A DNA stretch of 64,000 nt from Bacillus smithii (GTDB lineage: Bacteria > Bacillota > Bacilli > Bacillales > DSM-4216): positions 2,584,001-2,648,000 of the forward strand of contig NZ_CP012024.1 of assembly GCF_001050115.1 (NCBI RefSeq), given 5' to 3'. The notes beneath the pieces were generated by a model, which was not told where the DNA came from, did no database searches, and saw only the letters and a program-made list of their open reading frames with translations. This document shows positions 1 to 9,414 of the stretch, piece by piece (position 1 is the stretch's first letter; each line of letters begins with the position of its first letter). Made by a program: the position numbers and the translations under genes.

Positions 1-302
1 TCATGCCTTAAATATTCGAAAGAAAAATGATGAAAGGTTCATTGTTTCTTTAAAAAACTGATTCGTTGCGTTGAAAAGAAAGATTGAAAAGCGATTTTAC
101 GATGGCATCATACCGCTTCCTTTCTTTGCCACGCTAATACTACTTGTCATCGGCTTCTTGATAAAAACTTTCACTATGCCCCCTTTTTCAGTCATCCGTT
201 AAACACACTTGACAGTCTGAATTTCGTTGAAAAATCGGAATTTCTTCGGAAATATAATAATTTTAACCAATCTGGAATAATGGATGAAATTCCAAAAAAG
301 AT
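1..302. other. Intergenic region, no gene seen
   Basis: AT-rich sequence before the chemoreceptor promoter. No open frame with a convincing ribosome site and no recognised RNA or repeat was found. It may hold the end of a gene lying outside the window. Confidence 0.5.
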
Positions 303-331
303 TTGAAAATAACGATTAATCAGAATATAAT
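303..331 (+). promoter_or_regulatory. Sigma-A-type promoter of the chemoreceptor gene
   Basis: TTGAAA at 303-308 and TATAAT at 326-331 are separated by exactly 17 bp. Transcription would start near 338, immediately before a perfect palindrome. Confidence 0.65.
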
Positions 332-341
332 ATTAACATAA

Positions 342-362
342 TATGTTAGATATTCTAACATA
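342..362. promoter_or_regulatory. Perfect 9-bp inverted repeat at the transcription start
   Basis: TATGTTAGA-TAT-TCTAACATA is a perfect inverted repeat with a 3-nt spacer. It sits at about +5 to +25 of the predicted transcript. It could be a repressor operator or an mRNA 5' hairpin. The binding protein is unknown. Confidence 0.5.
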
Positions 363-420
363 ATTTTCGGTTAATCCATTGTGCTTCTTTTACAGCCGTT
401 TTTTGAAGGGGGTAGAAAAA

Positions 421-2616
421 TTGGGGTTATTTGAGGGTTTGGGAGTTCGAGAAGGATTTCCACTGTGGTGGTCCTATCAATTAAATCGAAAAAGCACGGG
501 AACCATTGAAGAAATTTTTGAAGACATCGCCAAAACGAGAGTCGAATTATTAACAGAATGGGCCAATGAACAGTGGAGTTTTTTAGAAAACATGACTGCT
601 GAGTTTGAACGCATTTTGCCTTCTGAGATTGATCTGTATTTGAAAAAAATGTTGACAAAAAGCCGGTATTTTACAGAACTTTTTCTGTTGGATACAGAAA
701 ACAGAGTGACTAGTACGACTTTTCCTAACCATAAGAATGATTTCAATCATCACTCTTTCCAAAAAGGGATCGACTATGTCCTTCAAACGAAGGAACGTCT
801 TTTATACGGTCCGTATTTGGATCCCACGACTCTGGAGATAGGGCCAAGGACATCCCAATTTCACGATGAAGTGACGTTATTATTCTTGCAGCCCGTCATA
901 TTGCAAGAGGATCTGCATTCCATCTTGGCAGGACGCGTTCCCAATGATGTAGTCGGAGACCTCATTCAGCGGGAGGCTGGTCACGTTTATCCTGATTCCG
1001 GTGACAATTATATTTTTTTAGTAAAATCCTATTTTGATCCGTCGCTTCCCCAAGGAATTGCTTTATCACGCAGCCGTTTCGAAGACCGTACCTTTACTTT
1101 CGGCGAAAATTTAAAAGACGGGGTCCATACGAAAGACGGAGGATTGGTTAAAATCAAAAACCATACAGAATTTGAAATTCGTTTTACCGATCCGGCCACA
1201 AAAGAATTACATCCCGGTGTTCAAAATACGATTCGAAAAGGGGAAAATCTTTTTGTTCATTTCCCCGGATATCCTGACTACCGTCATATCCCCGTCATAG
1301 GGAAGGGTGTGACGTTTCAGCTGCCGGGATCTCTGGATGTGTGGGGAATGATGTGTGAGGCTGATTTAGAAGAGGTGTACCGTACCCGCTCCATTAGCTG
1401 GCGATTAGGCATACGTTTTGCTTTTTACATTTTCATCGGCGTTCTTCTCAACCAATGTATATCATTTTTCGGATTTTCGCCTTCCTGGTATGATTTGCTC
1501 CTCAATGGATTATACGGCATTTTAGCCACTTATTTGTTTTATAAAAGAGGGTTGGTGCCTATTGCTTCTCGATTAAAGCAATTAACCAATATGATGCGAA
1601 AAATTGCGGAAGGCGGCGGAGACTTAACTACCCGCTTAGATACAAGGCTTCTGATCAATGATGAAATTGGATCATTGGGACGTTGGGTCAACAATATGAT
1701 AGACAGTCAGGATGAATTGATAGGAAAAGTGAAATTCGCCGCATTGGACGTGGAACAAACCAATCAATTTCTGCGGGAAAAAACCGTTCTGGTTGAAAAC
1801 GATTCTTTTTCGGTGATCAAGCAAATGGACGGAATGTTCGCGGCCATTCAACAGCAATTAAATGAGGTTCATGAAGCCAGAGGACAGGTGGAACAAATTC
1901 ATCAAACTTTACAAGGACTGGAGCGATTATCCCAAGAACAATTGATACAAGCTCAAACCCAAGTGCAAGGCATTGATCAAAAAATGAATGATATCGTGGA
2001 AAAAGTACATAATGCCTTGAATTTAACAGATCGCTTTATGGAACTGTCCAATAATATTGGACGTATTGTCGAAACGATCAATCACATTGCCAAGCAGACC
2101 AATCTGTTGGCTCTCAACGCAGGGATTGAATCCGTAAGAGCTGGAGAATACGGTCGAGGTTTTACCGTAGTGGCCAATGAAATTCGTAAGCTGGCAGACC
2201 AAACGACCGTTGCGACAGAAGAAATCAGCAAAACTTTAGAAAAAATTAAAGAAAGTTCTGTTCTCGTTCAAAATGCGATTCAAGACAGCAGCCAAGAAGT
2301 CAAAAAAGGAGCAGACTTTATTCACAATGTACAGGAAGTGTTGGAATCCATGTCACAAGCTGCCGCTTCCCATGAAGCCACAGAACAAATGAAGCAGATT
2401 ATCAATAACATTGCCGTCATTAATGAGCGAAATGCCCATACCGTCGAAAGCGTTGACGAATCGACCAAAAAAATGGTGAACTTAATCCAAGATGCACGAT
2501 TCGCTTCTGAACAAAGTTCACTAGTCGTGTCTACCCTCAGAAGTTTAGTCGACAAATTCAACTTAACAGCAGAACAAACTGTCAAAAACAACGGAATCGA
2601 TCATTCTCCTTCATGA
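421..2616 (+). CDS. Methyl-accepting chemotaxis protein with an unusual membrane topology
   Basis: Chemoreceptor of about 731 residues that would signal to the CheA/CheW array. The start is chosen at TTG 421, eight bases after a GAAGGGGG ribosome site; the frame stays open upstream to a TTG at 379. There is no N-terminal signal anchor: the first ~325 residues are soluble. A hydrophobic pair follows (about 330-385, [11 protein letters not shown] and [15 protein letters not shown]), then a HAMP-like segment ([10 protein letters not shown]) and a coiled-coil signalling domain. The conserved hairpin tip is recognisable near 560-600 ([23 protein letters not shown]) but deviates from the usual AIEAARAGEQGRGF. 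With two adjacent hydrophobic segments, the sensor may lie on the cytoplasmic side. The ligand is unknown. The gene stands alone and ends 5 bp before an intron copy on the other strand. Confidence 0.85.
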   Translation: MGLFEGLGVREGFPLWWSYQLNRKSTGTIEEIFEDIAKTRVELLTEWANEQWSFLENMTAEFERILPSEIDLYLKKMLTKSRYFTELFLLDTENRVTSTTFPNHKNDFNHHSFQKGIDYVLQTKERLLYGPYLDPTTLEIGPRTSQFHDEVTLLFLQPVILQEDLHSILAGRVPNDVVGDLIQREAGHVYPDSGDNYIFLVKSYFDPSLPQGIALSRSRFEDRTFTFGENLKDGVHTKDGGLVKIKNHTEFEIRFTDPATKELHPGVQNTIRKGENLFVHFPGYPDYRHIPVIGKGVTFQLPGSLDVWGMMCEADLEEVYRTRSISWRLGIRFAFYIFIGVLLNQCISFFGFSPSWYDLLLNGLYGILATYLFYKRGLVPIASRLKQLTNMMRKIAEGGGDLTTRLDTRLLINDEIGSLGRWVNNMIDSQDELIGKVKFAALDVEQTNQFLREKTVLVENDSFSVIKQMDGMFAAIQQQLNEVHEARGQVEQIHQTLQGLERLSQEQLIQAQTQVQGIDQKMNDIVEKVHNALNLTDRFMELSNNIGRIVETINHIAKQTNLLALNAGIESVRAGEYGRGFTVVANEIRKLADQTTVATEEISKTLEKIKESSVLVQNAIQDSSQEVKKGADFIHNVQEVLESMSQAAASHEATEQMKQIINNIAVINERNAHTVESVDESTKKMVNLIQDARFASEQSSLVVSTLRSLVDKFNLTAEQTVKNNGIDHSPS

Positions 2617-2621
2617 ACGAA

Positions 2622-3261
2622 ATCGAGTAGGAGGGAGCGATTAACTCCCGTCCTCTCACACCACCGTACGTACGGTTCCGTATACGGCGGTTCAATTAAG
2701 ATAATTGACGCAAGTCTTTATAACTTCCGTGAATAGCTGTTCTCTTTATGCCAGTGGTCACTCCACCCTCCAAGAGGTCTCCCACGGGATTCACCGCTTC
2801 CTCCCTCAAGTGAGGTACTACGTTTTCTGTGTTCATCATGACTCACTGAATACCAAGGGCTATTCTCTCTTAATTGTTCGGTCCTTCTTAGTTGTTCTAG
2901 ACCAACTAATACTATGACCTCTGCTGACTTCTGACGGTTCAGCTACTTATCACTAAGTAGGTTATGAAGAGTACTTCACATATCCGCCAGACCTCCCCGG
3001 GTAAGTACATGCACTTTCACACCATCTATCCGCCTCATTTACTCGATATGACCTTCGACAGAAAGAGCTTTGTTTTGTTATGCAAACTCACTCAATCATA
3101 CCTAGCCTTATATGAGGTTCGTGTTCCTCGGACCGGTGTTTTGCCTCCAGCTTCCTTCAGATTCCGCGTCACCACGGACACCCTTGCTCTTGGCTAACCT
3201 CTACTTCTGTCTTCGGGGTTCGGGACTTACACCCTATAGTTCATGTACATGCCGGGCGCAC
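2622..3261 (-). mobile_element. ORF-less group IIC intron, copy 1
   Basis: 640-bp ribozyme element read on the minus strand. The 5' end is GTGCGCCCGGCATG and the 3' end CTACTCGAT. Domain V lies close to the 3' end as a stem CCGCCGTA/TACGGTGG with a two-base bulge. Its catalytic triad reads CGC paired with GTG, the form expected for class C introns. Domain VI follows (GGGAG/CTCCC arms) with an unpaired A seven bases from the 3' end. The body closely resembles what I remember of the Oceanobacillus iheyensis IIC intron (for example AGGGTGTCCGTGG and GAGTTTGCATAACAAAACAA). No reverse transcriptase is encoded. It is inserted two bases after the T-tract of the gabD terminator and appears identical to the copies at 22690 and 32595. 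Confidence 0.9.
2696..2839 (-). other. 47-codon open frame inside intron domain IV, possible ORF remnant
   Basis: On the intron strand, an ATGATG start opens a 47-codon frame (MMNTENVVPHLREEAVNPVG...KDLRQLS) that stops just before domain V, where a group II intron normally carries its reverse-transcriptase gene. No strong ribosome site precedes it. It could be a deletion relic of such a gene or chance. The same frame recurs in the other two copies. No RT or maturase motif is visible. Confidence 0.3.
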
Positions 3262-3263
3262 AT

Positions 3264-3300
3264 AAAAAAGCCTTCCACTTTGCGATGGAAGGCTTTTTTA
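3264..3300 (-). terminator. gabD intrinsic terminator, intron target
   Basis: The stem GCCTTCCA/TGGAAGGC (3270-3277 with 3286-3293) is followed on the minus strand by six Ts (3264-3269), then AT and the intron 5' end. Ts also follow on the plus strand, so it may work in both directions. Confidence 0.85.
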
Positions 3301-3312
3301 TGATTGCGAAAA

Positions 3313-4740
3313 TCAGAAAGCAATCGATACAAATTTGGTTTCCAAAAATTCTTCCATACCGTGGTGGCCGCCTTCACGTCCGAGACCGCTTTGCTTAAAG
3401 CCGCCAAAAGGAGCTTGGGCAACAGACGGAAGACCGTCATTTAAGCCAACGATGCCATACTCAAGTTGTTCCGTTATTTGAATGGCTTTGCTGATGTTTT
3501 CTGTAAAGACGTAAGCTGCTAAGCCGTAAGGAGTGTCATTTGCTCTTTGGATGACTTCCTCAATATTTTGGAACGTGGTGATAGGAGCGAGCGGACCAAA
3601 TGTTTCTTCATTCATACAAAGCATTTCATCCGTGACATTTGTGATCACTGTCGGTTCAAAGAAGAATCCTTTGTACTGATCCGCTTTTTTGCCGCCGATC
3701 ACCACTTTCCCGCCTTTTTCCACCGCATCTTCAATATGTCTTTCTACTTTTTTCACAGCGTTTTCATCAATCAGCGGGCCAATTTCGACTCCTTGATCCA
3801 ATCCATTGCCCATTTTTAATTGTTGAACGGCCTCTGCCATTTTTTGAGTAAAAGATTCCACAATCTTTTCATGAACATAAATTCGGTTGGCACATACGCA
3901 CGTTTGTCCGGCATTTCTAAATTTGGAGGCAATAGCTCCCGCAACCGCCTTCTCGATATTCGCGTCGTCCAATACAATAAAAGGAGCTTGACCTCCTAAT
4001 TCAAGCGATACTTTTTTCACCGTATCAGCCGCACCACGCATCAAAATCTTTCCAACTTCCGTCGAACCCGTGAAAGTGATTTTTCTAACCCGCTCATCCG
4101 CCAGCCATGTTTCGCCAATTTCTTGCGGATTTCCTGTAATAATATTCAGAACGCCTTTCGGTATGCCTGCTTTTTCGGCTAATTCTGCTAATTTAAACGC
4201 TGTAAGAGGCGTCTGCTCAGCAGGCTTAACGACAACTGTACAGCCTGCCGCCAATGCCGGAGCCACTTTTCTTGTAATCATAGCAGCCGGAAAATTCCAA
4301 GGCGTGATGACTGCCACAACCCCAACCGGCTGTTTTAGCACTAAAATTCGTTTATTTTCGTGAGAAGCTGGAATCGTCTCCCCGTAAATACGTTTTCCTT
4401 CTTCCGCATACCAAGAAATGAAACTGTTTGCATAATCTACTTCCCCGATGGCTTCTTTTAACGGCTTCCCTTGTTCTCTAGTCATGATCTCGCCAATTTC
4501 TTCTTTATGTTCATCAATTAATTGATGCCATTTATACAACAAAGCGCTTCTTTCGCCTGCTGTTTTTTTGGACCATGACAAAAAAGCATTATATGCGGCG
4601 TCCACCGCTTTCTTCGCTTCCTCTTTCCCGCCATTTGGCACGGCCGCAATCACTTCTCCATTTGCCGGGTTGATCACATCAAATGTAGGCAATTCCGTTC
4701 CGGTCCATTCACCGTCGATAAACATGGGTGCAACCTTCAT
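3313..4740 (-). CDS. gabD: NAD(P)-dependent succinate-semialdehyde dehydrogenase
   Basis: Aldehyde dehydrogenase superfamily member of 475 residues that oxidises succinate semialdehyde to succinate, the last step of GABA and gamma-hydroxybutyrate use. Visible motifs are the cofactor region (TPWNFPAAMITRK), the FTGSTEVG loop, the general-base ELGG motif and the nucleophile in NAGQTCVCANR. The CxC pair is typical of SSADHs, where the two cysteines can form a redox switch. Length and C-terminal FGGFKQSGLGREGG fit GabD. ATG with TAGGAGGAATCAAGG before it. The gene is monocistronic, with its own terminator. An alcohol dehydrogenase and a lactonase that could feed it lie about 25 kb away. The precise aldehyde substrate is inferred from the family. 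Confidence 0.88.
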   Translation of the reverse strand: MKVAPMFIDGEWTGTELPTFDVINPANGEVIAAVPNGGKEEAKKAVDAAYNAFLSWSKKTAGERSALLYKWHQLIDEHKEEIGEIMTREQGKPLKEAIGEVDYANSFISWYAEEGKRIYGETIPASHENKRILVLKQPVGVVAVITPWNFPAAMITRKVAPALAAGCTVVVKPAEQTPLTAFKLAELAEKAGIPKGVLNIITGNPQEIGETWLADERVRKITFTGSTEVGKILMRGAADTVKKVSLELGGQAPFIVLDDANIEKAVAGAIASKFRNAGQTCVCANRIYVHEKIVESFTQKMAEAVQQLKMGNGLDQGVEIGPLIDENAVKKVERHIEDAVEKGGKVVIGGKKADQYKGFFFEPTVITNVTDEMLCMNEETFGPLAPITTFQNIEEVIQRANDTPYGLAAYVFTENISKAIQITEQLEYGIVGLNDGLPSVAQAPFGGFKQSGLGREGGHHGMEEFLETKFVSIAF

Positions 4741-5272
4741 CCTTGATTCCTCCTATCCCTATCATTCCGATTTTTGCAAGCGGCTTCAAATTAGTCGCAT
4801 CGAAATCATGACATCCATCATATCAGGTAATCCATGTATTCCATATTCATTTCTTTTAGATTTTTTCGAAAATTAAAAGAAAAATATTTTCATTCATAAA
4901 CAACCATTGTGTCAAGCAAAACAAAGTTCCTTCATTCATCGGTCCCTGTCTTAACAGTCTTGATGAACGTTTTACAGAAGATATTCCTGCTGTATCTTAG
5001 AGGAGGTATGGTTTCAAAAGAAAATTCACCGTAAACATGTAAAAACAAAAATCTTTATAACTGCCGAATTTCTTTACCACCTCCTTTAATCTTCTCTTTT
5101 TATCATAACACTGTAAGTTTCCATTTGGTGATTTTTTGTACTGAGAGGCGGTATAAAACAGATTCAATCTGCTGCTTCCTGTGAACGGAAATCCGATTGC
5201 TTTCATTATAACGTAGAGGCTGCCGACTTTATCGACAGCCAAAACATCTGAAACATTCATATTGTGATCTTA
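4741..5272. other. Intergenic region, no gene seen
   Basis: A 530-bp AT-rich gap between gabD and the rhodanese gene. An imperfect hairpin (GGCTG...CAGCC, about 5218-5242) may end the rhodanese transcript, but no T-tract follows. An 87-codon minus-strand frame at 4997-5260 lacks a credible ribosome site and family resemblance. Confidence 0.5.
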
Positions 5273-5587
5273 CTATTTTTTTGGTTGAACTTTTCCTGTC
5301 CATTCCAACATGCCGCCAATCATATTGCGGACTTTGTATCCTTGCTCTTGCAAGTAATGGCAAACATTTTCGCTGCGACGTCCGGAGCGGCATATAAAAA
5401 TATATTCCTTTTGTTTGTCCAGCTGATCAAGAGAATTTGGAATTTCTCCCATTGGGATGTGTTTGGCTTCGGATATCATTCCTTCTTGTACTTCTTCTTC
5501 TTCACGAACGTCAATTAAATTGAGTTTTTCGCCCTTTTCCAGCTTTTCTTTCAATTCCTCCGGTGTAATGATTGGAATTTCTTGCAT
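5273..5587 (-). CDS. ytwF: Single-domain rhodanese-like protein
   Basis: Small 104-residue rhodanese domain, cytoplasmic, expected to carry persulfide sulfur on its active cysteine. The active loop is CRSGRRS, with Cys near residue 66. The fold's typical NLIDVREEEE segment precedes it and GGMLEWTGKV closes the domain. The single-domain length matches the YtwF/GlpE group. Position next to leuS matches B. subtilis ytwF. The sulfur acceptor is not known. Start ATG with GGAGATGGC upstream. Confidence 0.82.
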   Translation of the reverse strand: MQEIPIITPEELKEKLEKGEKLNLIDVREEEEVQEGMISEAKHIPMGEIPNSLDQLDKQKEYIFICRSGRRSENVCHYLQEQGYKVRNMIGGMLEWTGKVQPKK

Positions 5588-5696
5588 CCTGCCATCTCCT
5601 TCTGAATCAATATAATGATCTGTTGCAATGGTTTAGAGAACGGAGTTTCTGCTCAAAATTTTGGACAGTCGACGTTCTTTTTCGCACTATTCATTT

Positions 5697-5736
5697 GTCC
5701 CCGCCATAATGCCGTGAGTTAAGCGGACGGGGACAC
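5697..5736. terminator. Stem-loop downstream of leuS
   Basis: Complementary arms TGTCCCCG and CGGGGACA enclose about 23 nt just after the leuS stop. There is no clear T-tract, so termination is plausible but not certain. Confidence 0.4.
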
Positions 5737-5744
5737 AACACCGG

Positions 5745-8156
5745 TTAATTGGCTACGATATTCACCAATTTACCCGGCACCGTAATCACTTTTCGAATCG
5801 TTTTTCCGGACAACTGTTCTTGAATCTTTTCATCGGCGAGAACGAGTTTTTCCATTTCCTCTTTGCTCGCATCCTTGGCGATGGTCCGTTTCGCGCGTAC
5901 CTTGCCATTGATTTGAATGACAATTTCCACTTCGTCATCCACTAGCTTTGATTCATCGTAAGTAGGCCATGGTTCGTACGCAATAGTGTCACTGTGTCCC
6001 AATTTTTCCCACAGTTCTTCCGCAATATGAGGGGTGATCGGAGACAACAGTTTTACAAAGCCTTCAGCAAATGGTTTTGGCAAATAGTCGGCTTTATACG
6101 CTTCGTTGACAAACACCATTAATTGCGAGATCGCCGTATTAAAATGGAGCTGTTCATAATCCTCCGTCACTTTCTTAACCGTTTGATGATACACTTTTTC
6201 AAGCGCATTTCCTTCTTCTTTGATCTTGCTGCTTAGCTGACCGTTTTCATCCACAAACAGTCTCCAAACACGGTCAAGGAAACGACGCGCCCCGTCAAGT
6301 CCGGTTGTACTCCATGAAATGGAGGCATCTAAAGGTCCCATAAACATTTCATAAAGACGCAACGTATCAGCGCCATGACTTTCAACGATTTCATCCGGAT
6401 TGACGACATTCCCGCGCGATTTGCTCATTTTTTCATTATTTTCACCAAGAATCATTCCTTGGTTATATAACTTTTGGAACGGTTCTTTCGTCGGCACTAC
6501 TCCGATGTCGTATAAGAATTTATGCCAGAAACGAGCATAAAGAAGATGGAGAACTGCGTGCTCCGCTCCGCCGATATAAATGTCAACAGGAAGCCATTCC
6601 TTTAATTTTTCAGGATCAGCCAATGCTTTTGGATTATGCGGATCTATATATCTTAAAAAGTACCAGCAGCTTCCGGCCCATTGAGGCATTGTGTTCGTTT
6701 CTCTGCGTCCTTTTTTGCCGGTTTTCGGATCCACTACATTAACCCATTCTTCGATATTGGCCAGTGGCGATTCCCCTGTTCCGCTCGGTTTAACTTCTTT
6801 TGTTTTTGGAAGCATAAGCGGCAATTCCTCTTCCGGAACCGGAGTCATCGTTCCGTCTTCCCAATGGATGATCGGAATAGGTTCTCCCCAATAACGTTGG
6901 CGGCTGAACAGCCAGTCGCGCAGACGGTATGTTACTTTTTTGGATCCGACCCCTTTTTCTTCCAGCCATTCGATCATTTTGGCAATGGCTTCTTCTTTAT
7001 TTAATCCGTTCAAGAAATCGGAATTGACATGCACACCATCGCCGGTGTAGGCTTCTTTGTTCACATCTCCGCCGGCGACTACTTCTTTAATCGGCAGTCC
7101 AAATTTTTTAGCGAACTCGAAGTCCCTTTCGTCGTGGGCAGGAACGGCCATAATCGCTCCTGTTCCGTAGCTCATCAGTACATAATCGGCAATCCAAATC
7201 GGCATCTTTTCATTTGTAACAGGGTTGATCGCATAAGCGCCAGTAAATACACCCGTTTTTTCTTTTGCCAAATCGGTACGTTCCAAATCGCTTTTTGATT
7301 GAATTTGTTCTAAATAGCGTTCAACCGCTGCTTTTTGTTCCGCTGTCGTAATTTTTTCCACTAACGGATGCTCAGGGGCCAAAACAGTATAAGTGGCTCC
7401 AAACAAAGTATCCGGTCTTGTTGTGAAAACAGTGAATGTTTCATCATGGCCATCGACTTGGAAACGAACTTCTGCCCCTTCTGAGCGGCCGATCCAGTTT
7501 CTTTGCATCTCTTTAATGCTTTCAGGCCAATCCAATTCTTCCAAATCTTCCAAAAGTCGATCAGCATAAGCTGTAATTTTTAATACCCATTGTTTCATCG
7601 GGCGGCGAATAACCGGATAACCACCACGTTCACTTTTGCCATCAATGACTTCTTCGTTGGCCAGAACAGTGCCAAGAGCCGGGCACCAGTTGACCGGAAC
7701 TTCATCTATGTAAGCAAGACCTTTTTCATACAATTTTAAAAAGATCCATTGCGTCCATTTATAATATTCGGGATCGGTAGTATTAATCTCTCTATCCCAA
7801 TCGTATGAAAATCCTAATGATTTGATTTGACGTTTAAAATTGGCAATGTTTTTTTCCGTGAATTCCGCAGGATCGTTGCCGGTATCAAGGGCATACTGTT
7901 CCGCCGGCAATCCAAATGCATCCCACCCCATCGGATGGAGAACATTATACCCTTGCATCCTCTTCATTCGGGCAAGAATATCGGTTGCTGTATATCCTTC
8001 CGGGTGACCGACATGAAGTCCGGCGCCGGATGGGTATGGAAACATGTCTAATGCATAAAATTTTGGCTTGTCCGGATCTTCCGTCGTTCGGAATGTCTTA
8101 TGTTCTTCCCAGTATTTTTGCCATTTCGATTCGATTTTTTTATGGTCAAAACTCAT
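5745..8156 (-). CDS. leuS: Leucyl-tRNA synthetase
   Basis: Class I aminoacyl-tRNA synthetase of 803 residues that charges tRNA-Leu. The HIGH-type motif is LHVGHPEG near residue 50. The CP1 editing domain contains [12 protein letters not shown] and VPAHDERD. The catalytic signature KMSKSRGN lies near residue 575, followed by the anticodon-binding and C-terminal domains. ATG 8156 (MSFDHKKIE) is chosen because GGAGGAGATCAGTTAC precedes it and the length equals the Bacillus enzyme; the open frame extends upstream only through the leader. Expression is controlled by the T-box leader directly upstream. Confidence 0.97.
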   Translation of the reverse strand: MSFDHKKIESKWQKYWEEHKTFRTTEDPDKPKFYALDMFPYPSGAGLHVGHPEGYTATDILARMKRMQGYNVLHPMGWDAFGLPAEQYALDTGNDPAEFTEKNIANFKRQIKSLGFSYDWDREINTTDPEYYKWTQWIFLKLYEKGLAYIDEVPVNWCPALGTVLANEEVIDGKSERGGYPVIRRPMKQWVLKITAYADRLLEDLEELDWPESIKEMQRNWIGRSEGAEVRFQVDGHDETFTVFTTRPDTLFGATYTVLAPEHPLVEKITTAEQKAAVERYLEQIQSKSDLERTDLAKEKTGVFTGAYAINPVTNEKMPIWIADYVLMSYGTGAIMAVPAHDERDFEFAKKFGLPIKEVVAGGDVNKEAYTGDGVHVNSDFLNGLNKEEAIAKMIEWLEEKGVGSKKVTYRLRDWLFSRQRYWGEPIPIIHWEDGTMTPVPEEELPLMLPKTKEVKPSGTGESPLANIEEWVNVVDPKTGKKGRRETNTMPQWAGSCWYFLRYIDPHNPKALADPEKLKEWLPVDIYIGGAEHAVLHLLYARFWHKFLYDIGVVPTKEPFQKLYNQGMILGENNEKMSKSRGNVVNPDEIVESHGADTLRLYEMFMGPLDASISWSTTGLDGARRFLDRVWRLFVDENGQLSSKIKEEGNALEKVYHQTVKKVTEDYEQLHFNTAISQLMVFVNEAYKADYLPKPFAEGFVKLLSPITPHIAEELWEKLGHSDTIAYEPWPTYDESKLVDDEVEIVIQINGKVRAKRTIAKDASKEEMEKLVLADEKIQEQLSGKTIRKVITVPGKLVNIVAN

Positions 8157-8199
8157 GTAACTGATCTCCTCCTTTGCTTTCATCGATATTGGTATATCA

Positions 8200-8460
8200 A
8201 AACAGGGAAAATAGAAAAAAACTCCCGTCCCCCAGTTTGGGACGAGAGATGCTTTCGCTCCCGCGGTACCACCCACATTAGTGCACAAGGCACTCAGCTC
8301 GATTCCTTAACGTGGAAGGACGGCAAACGCTACTCATCTTTCACGTCTGCAACTCTAAGGCGAGTTCATGGCAGACCCGGTTGACTTGCACCTTCCGTCA
8401 ACTCTCTAAATCGGGAGTTTATGCCACTACTGCTCCTTATCATCGTTTTTTACCCATCAT
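8200..8460 (-). promoter_or_regulatory. T-box leader (leucine) of leuS
   Basis: The 5' leader on the minus strand carries the conserved T-box element GGGTGGTACCGCGG (8261-8274), which pairs with the uncharged tRNA 3' end. A stem I region lies upstream, and the rho-independent terminator downstream overlaps the alternative antiterminator. A CTC triplet in GAACTCGCC is the probable leucine specifier. Uncharged tRNA-Leu would favour read-through into leuS. Confidence 0.9.
8215..8248 (-). terminator. T-box regulated terminator
   Basis: The stem CTCTCGTCCC/GGGACGGGAG is followed by a run of Ts on the minus strand. It is mutually exclusive with the T-box antiterminator. Confidence 0.85.
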
Positions 8461-8463
8461 TTT

Positions 8464-8492
8464 AGTATAAGATTATTTTAGACAAATTTAAA
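8464..8492 (-). promoter_or_regulatory. Probable leuS promoter
   Basis: On the minus strand, TATACT (8464-8469) lies 17 bp after TTTAAA. The -35 is weak, but the position is right for the start of the T-box RNA. Confidence 0.4.
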
Positions 8493-8734
8493 CAAACTTT
8501 CAAGTCTGTTTCAAAGAAGGGCATGGAATCAAACAGCTATGTAGCTACATGGTTATTGCTCCAGAACCAATAAAACGAAATGGTTTGATATTTTCCATAA
8601 ACTAAAGAATTCAGAGAAACTATATCCGGATAAATACAATAATTTCTAACTTATTAACTAGACAGTTACTGGTAAATAACCGGCTATCAGCAGCTACATA
8701 ACTGTTATACATTTTCGTTTTCTCATGATTTTTA

Positions 8735-9151
8735 TCAATTCGTTCCGTAACAGGAAACGATAACATTCGATGTGTTGACTGCCTTTATCAATACTCGATA
8801 TTTAGTTGAGGAGCTTTTTGTCTTAGTGGTAATTTTATAAGGTGTATTCCAGTAGGTTAAGTGATAACCATAGCCAGTCGTAAATTTCCAAGATCCGCCA
8901 TCCAGGTATTGAAGATAAACATATACGTCTCCAGTGGTGTTTTTCACACTCACTTCATGCACGATGTTAGGATAAGAAGTCGTACAAGGACTACTGCCTG
9001 CATAAGAACCGGCAGAAAGGGTATTGTTAAAAGTTGTAGTAGCTGCAAATGTTTCAGACACAGAAGCAAATACTAATATAAGCGCAAAAATTGGAACAAG
9101 AATGAAAAATAGCCATCTCTTCATTACTCCTTGAGACAACTCCAAATTCAT
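8735..9151 (-). CDS. Small secreted protein of unknown function
   Basis: 138 residues with a clear N-terminal signal peptide: MKRWLFF followed by a long hydrophobic core and a probable SETFA|A cleavage site near residue 36. The mature part of about 100 residues is rich in Thr, Ser, Tyr and Asn and looks like a small beta-sandwich. Two cysteines (SSPCTTSYP and VSCYGTN) could form one disulfide. ATG 9151 has GAAGGGAG upstream. An internal ATG at 9124 is possible, but its ribosome site is too close. I do not recognise the family. The gene has intergenic space on both sides, so context gives no clue to its role. Confidence 0.65.
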   Translation of the reverse strand: MNLELSQGVMKRWLFFILVPIFALILVFASVSETFAATTTFNNTLSAGSYAGSSPCTTSYPNIVHEVSVKNTTGDVYVYLQYLDGGSWKFTTGYGYHLTYWNTPYKITTKTKSSSTKYRVLIKAVNTSNVIVSCYGTN

Positions 9152-9355
9152 TTTTTATCTTCTCCCTTCATTAATAATGGTTAAAACCAACAGTACACAC
9201 TCTTAAGTTAGAATGCTTTTATTTTATTCTGAATTTTCAGTCTATAAAACAAACCAATTTCCCAATAATGAAGTACGAAAATCTTAAGCCTAACTTTACT
9301 GCGACTAATGTCTCAATCATCCAAAAGCCATCATCTCATTTGTCTAATAAACAAC

Positions 9356-9408
9356 AGAAGCAGTCCCAAAAAAGGACTTAAACTCTGTCCTTTTTGAGAC
9401 TGCTTCCA
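9356..9408. terminator. Long hairpin terminator
   Basis: Arms of about 20 bp (GAAGCAGTC...GGAC and GTCC...GACTGCTTC) contain A/T-rich runs and enclose about 9 nt. It lies 7 bp after the small ORF on the minus strand and probably terminates that transcript. Confidence 0.75.
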
Positions 9409-9414
9409 ATAAAC

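Noticed and set aside
2705-3197. Repeated open frames of 70 and 77 codons on the plus strand, present three times
   Set aside because: They are antisense to the group II intron RNA, have no ribosome sites and repeat only because the intron is repeated.
4997-5260. 87-codon minus-strand frame before gabD
   Set aside because: No credible ribosome site and random-looking composition.
5697-5736. TGTCCCCG/CGGGGACA stem compared with the IS target hairpin CCTGTCC/GGACAGG as a possible shared repeat family
   Set aside because: The arms differ and flanks do not match; they are probably independent terminators.
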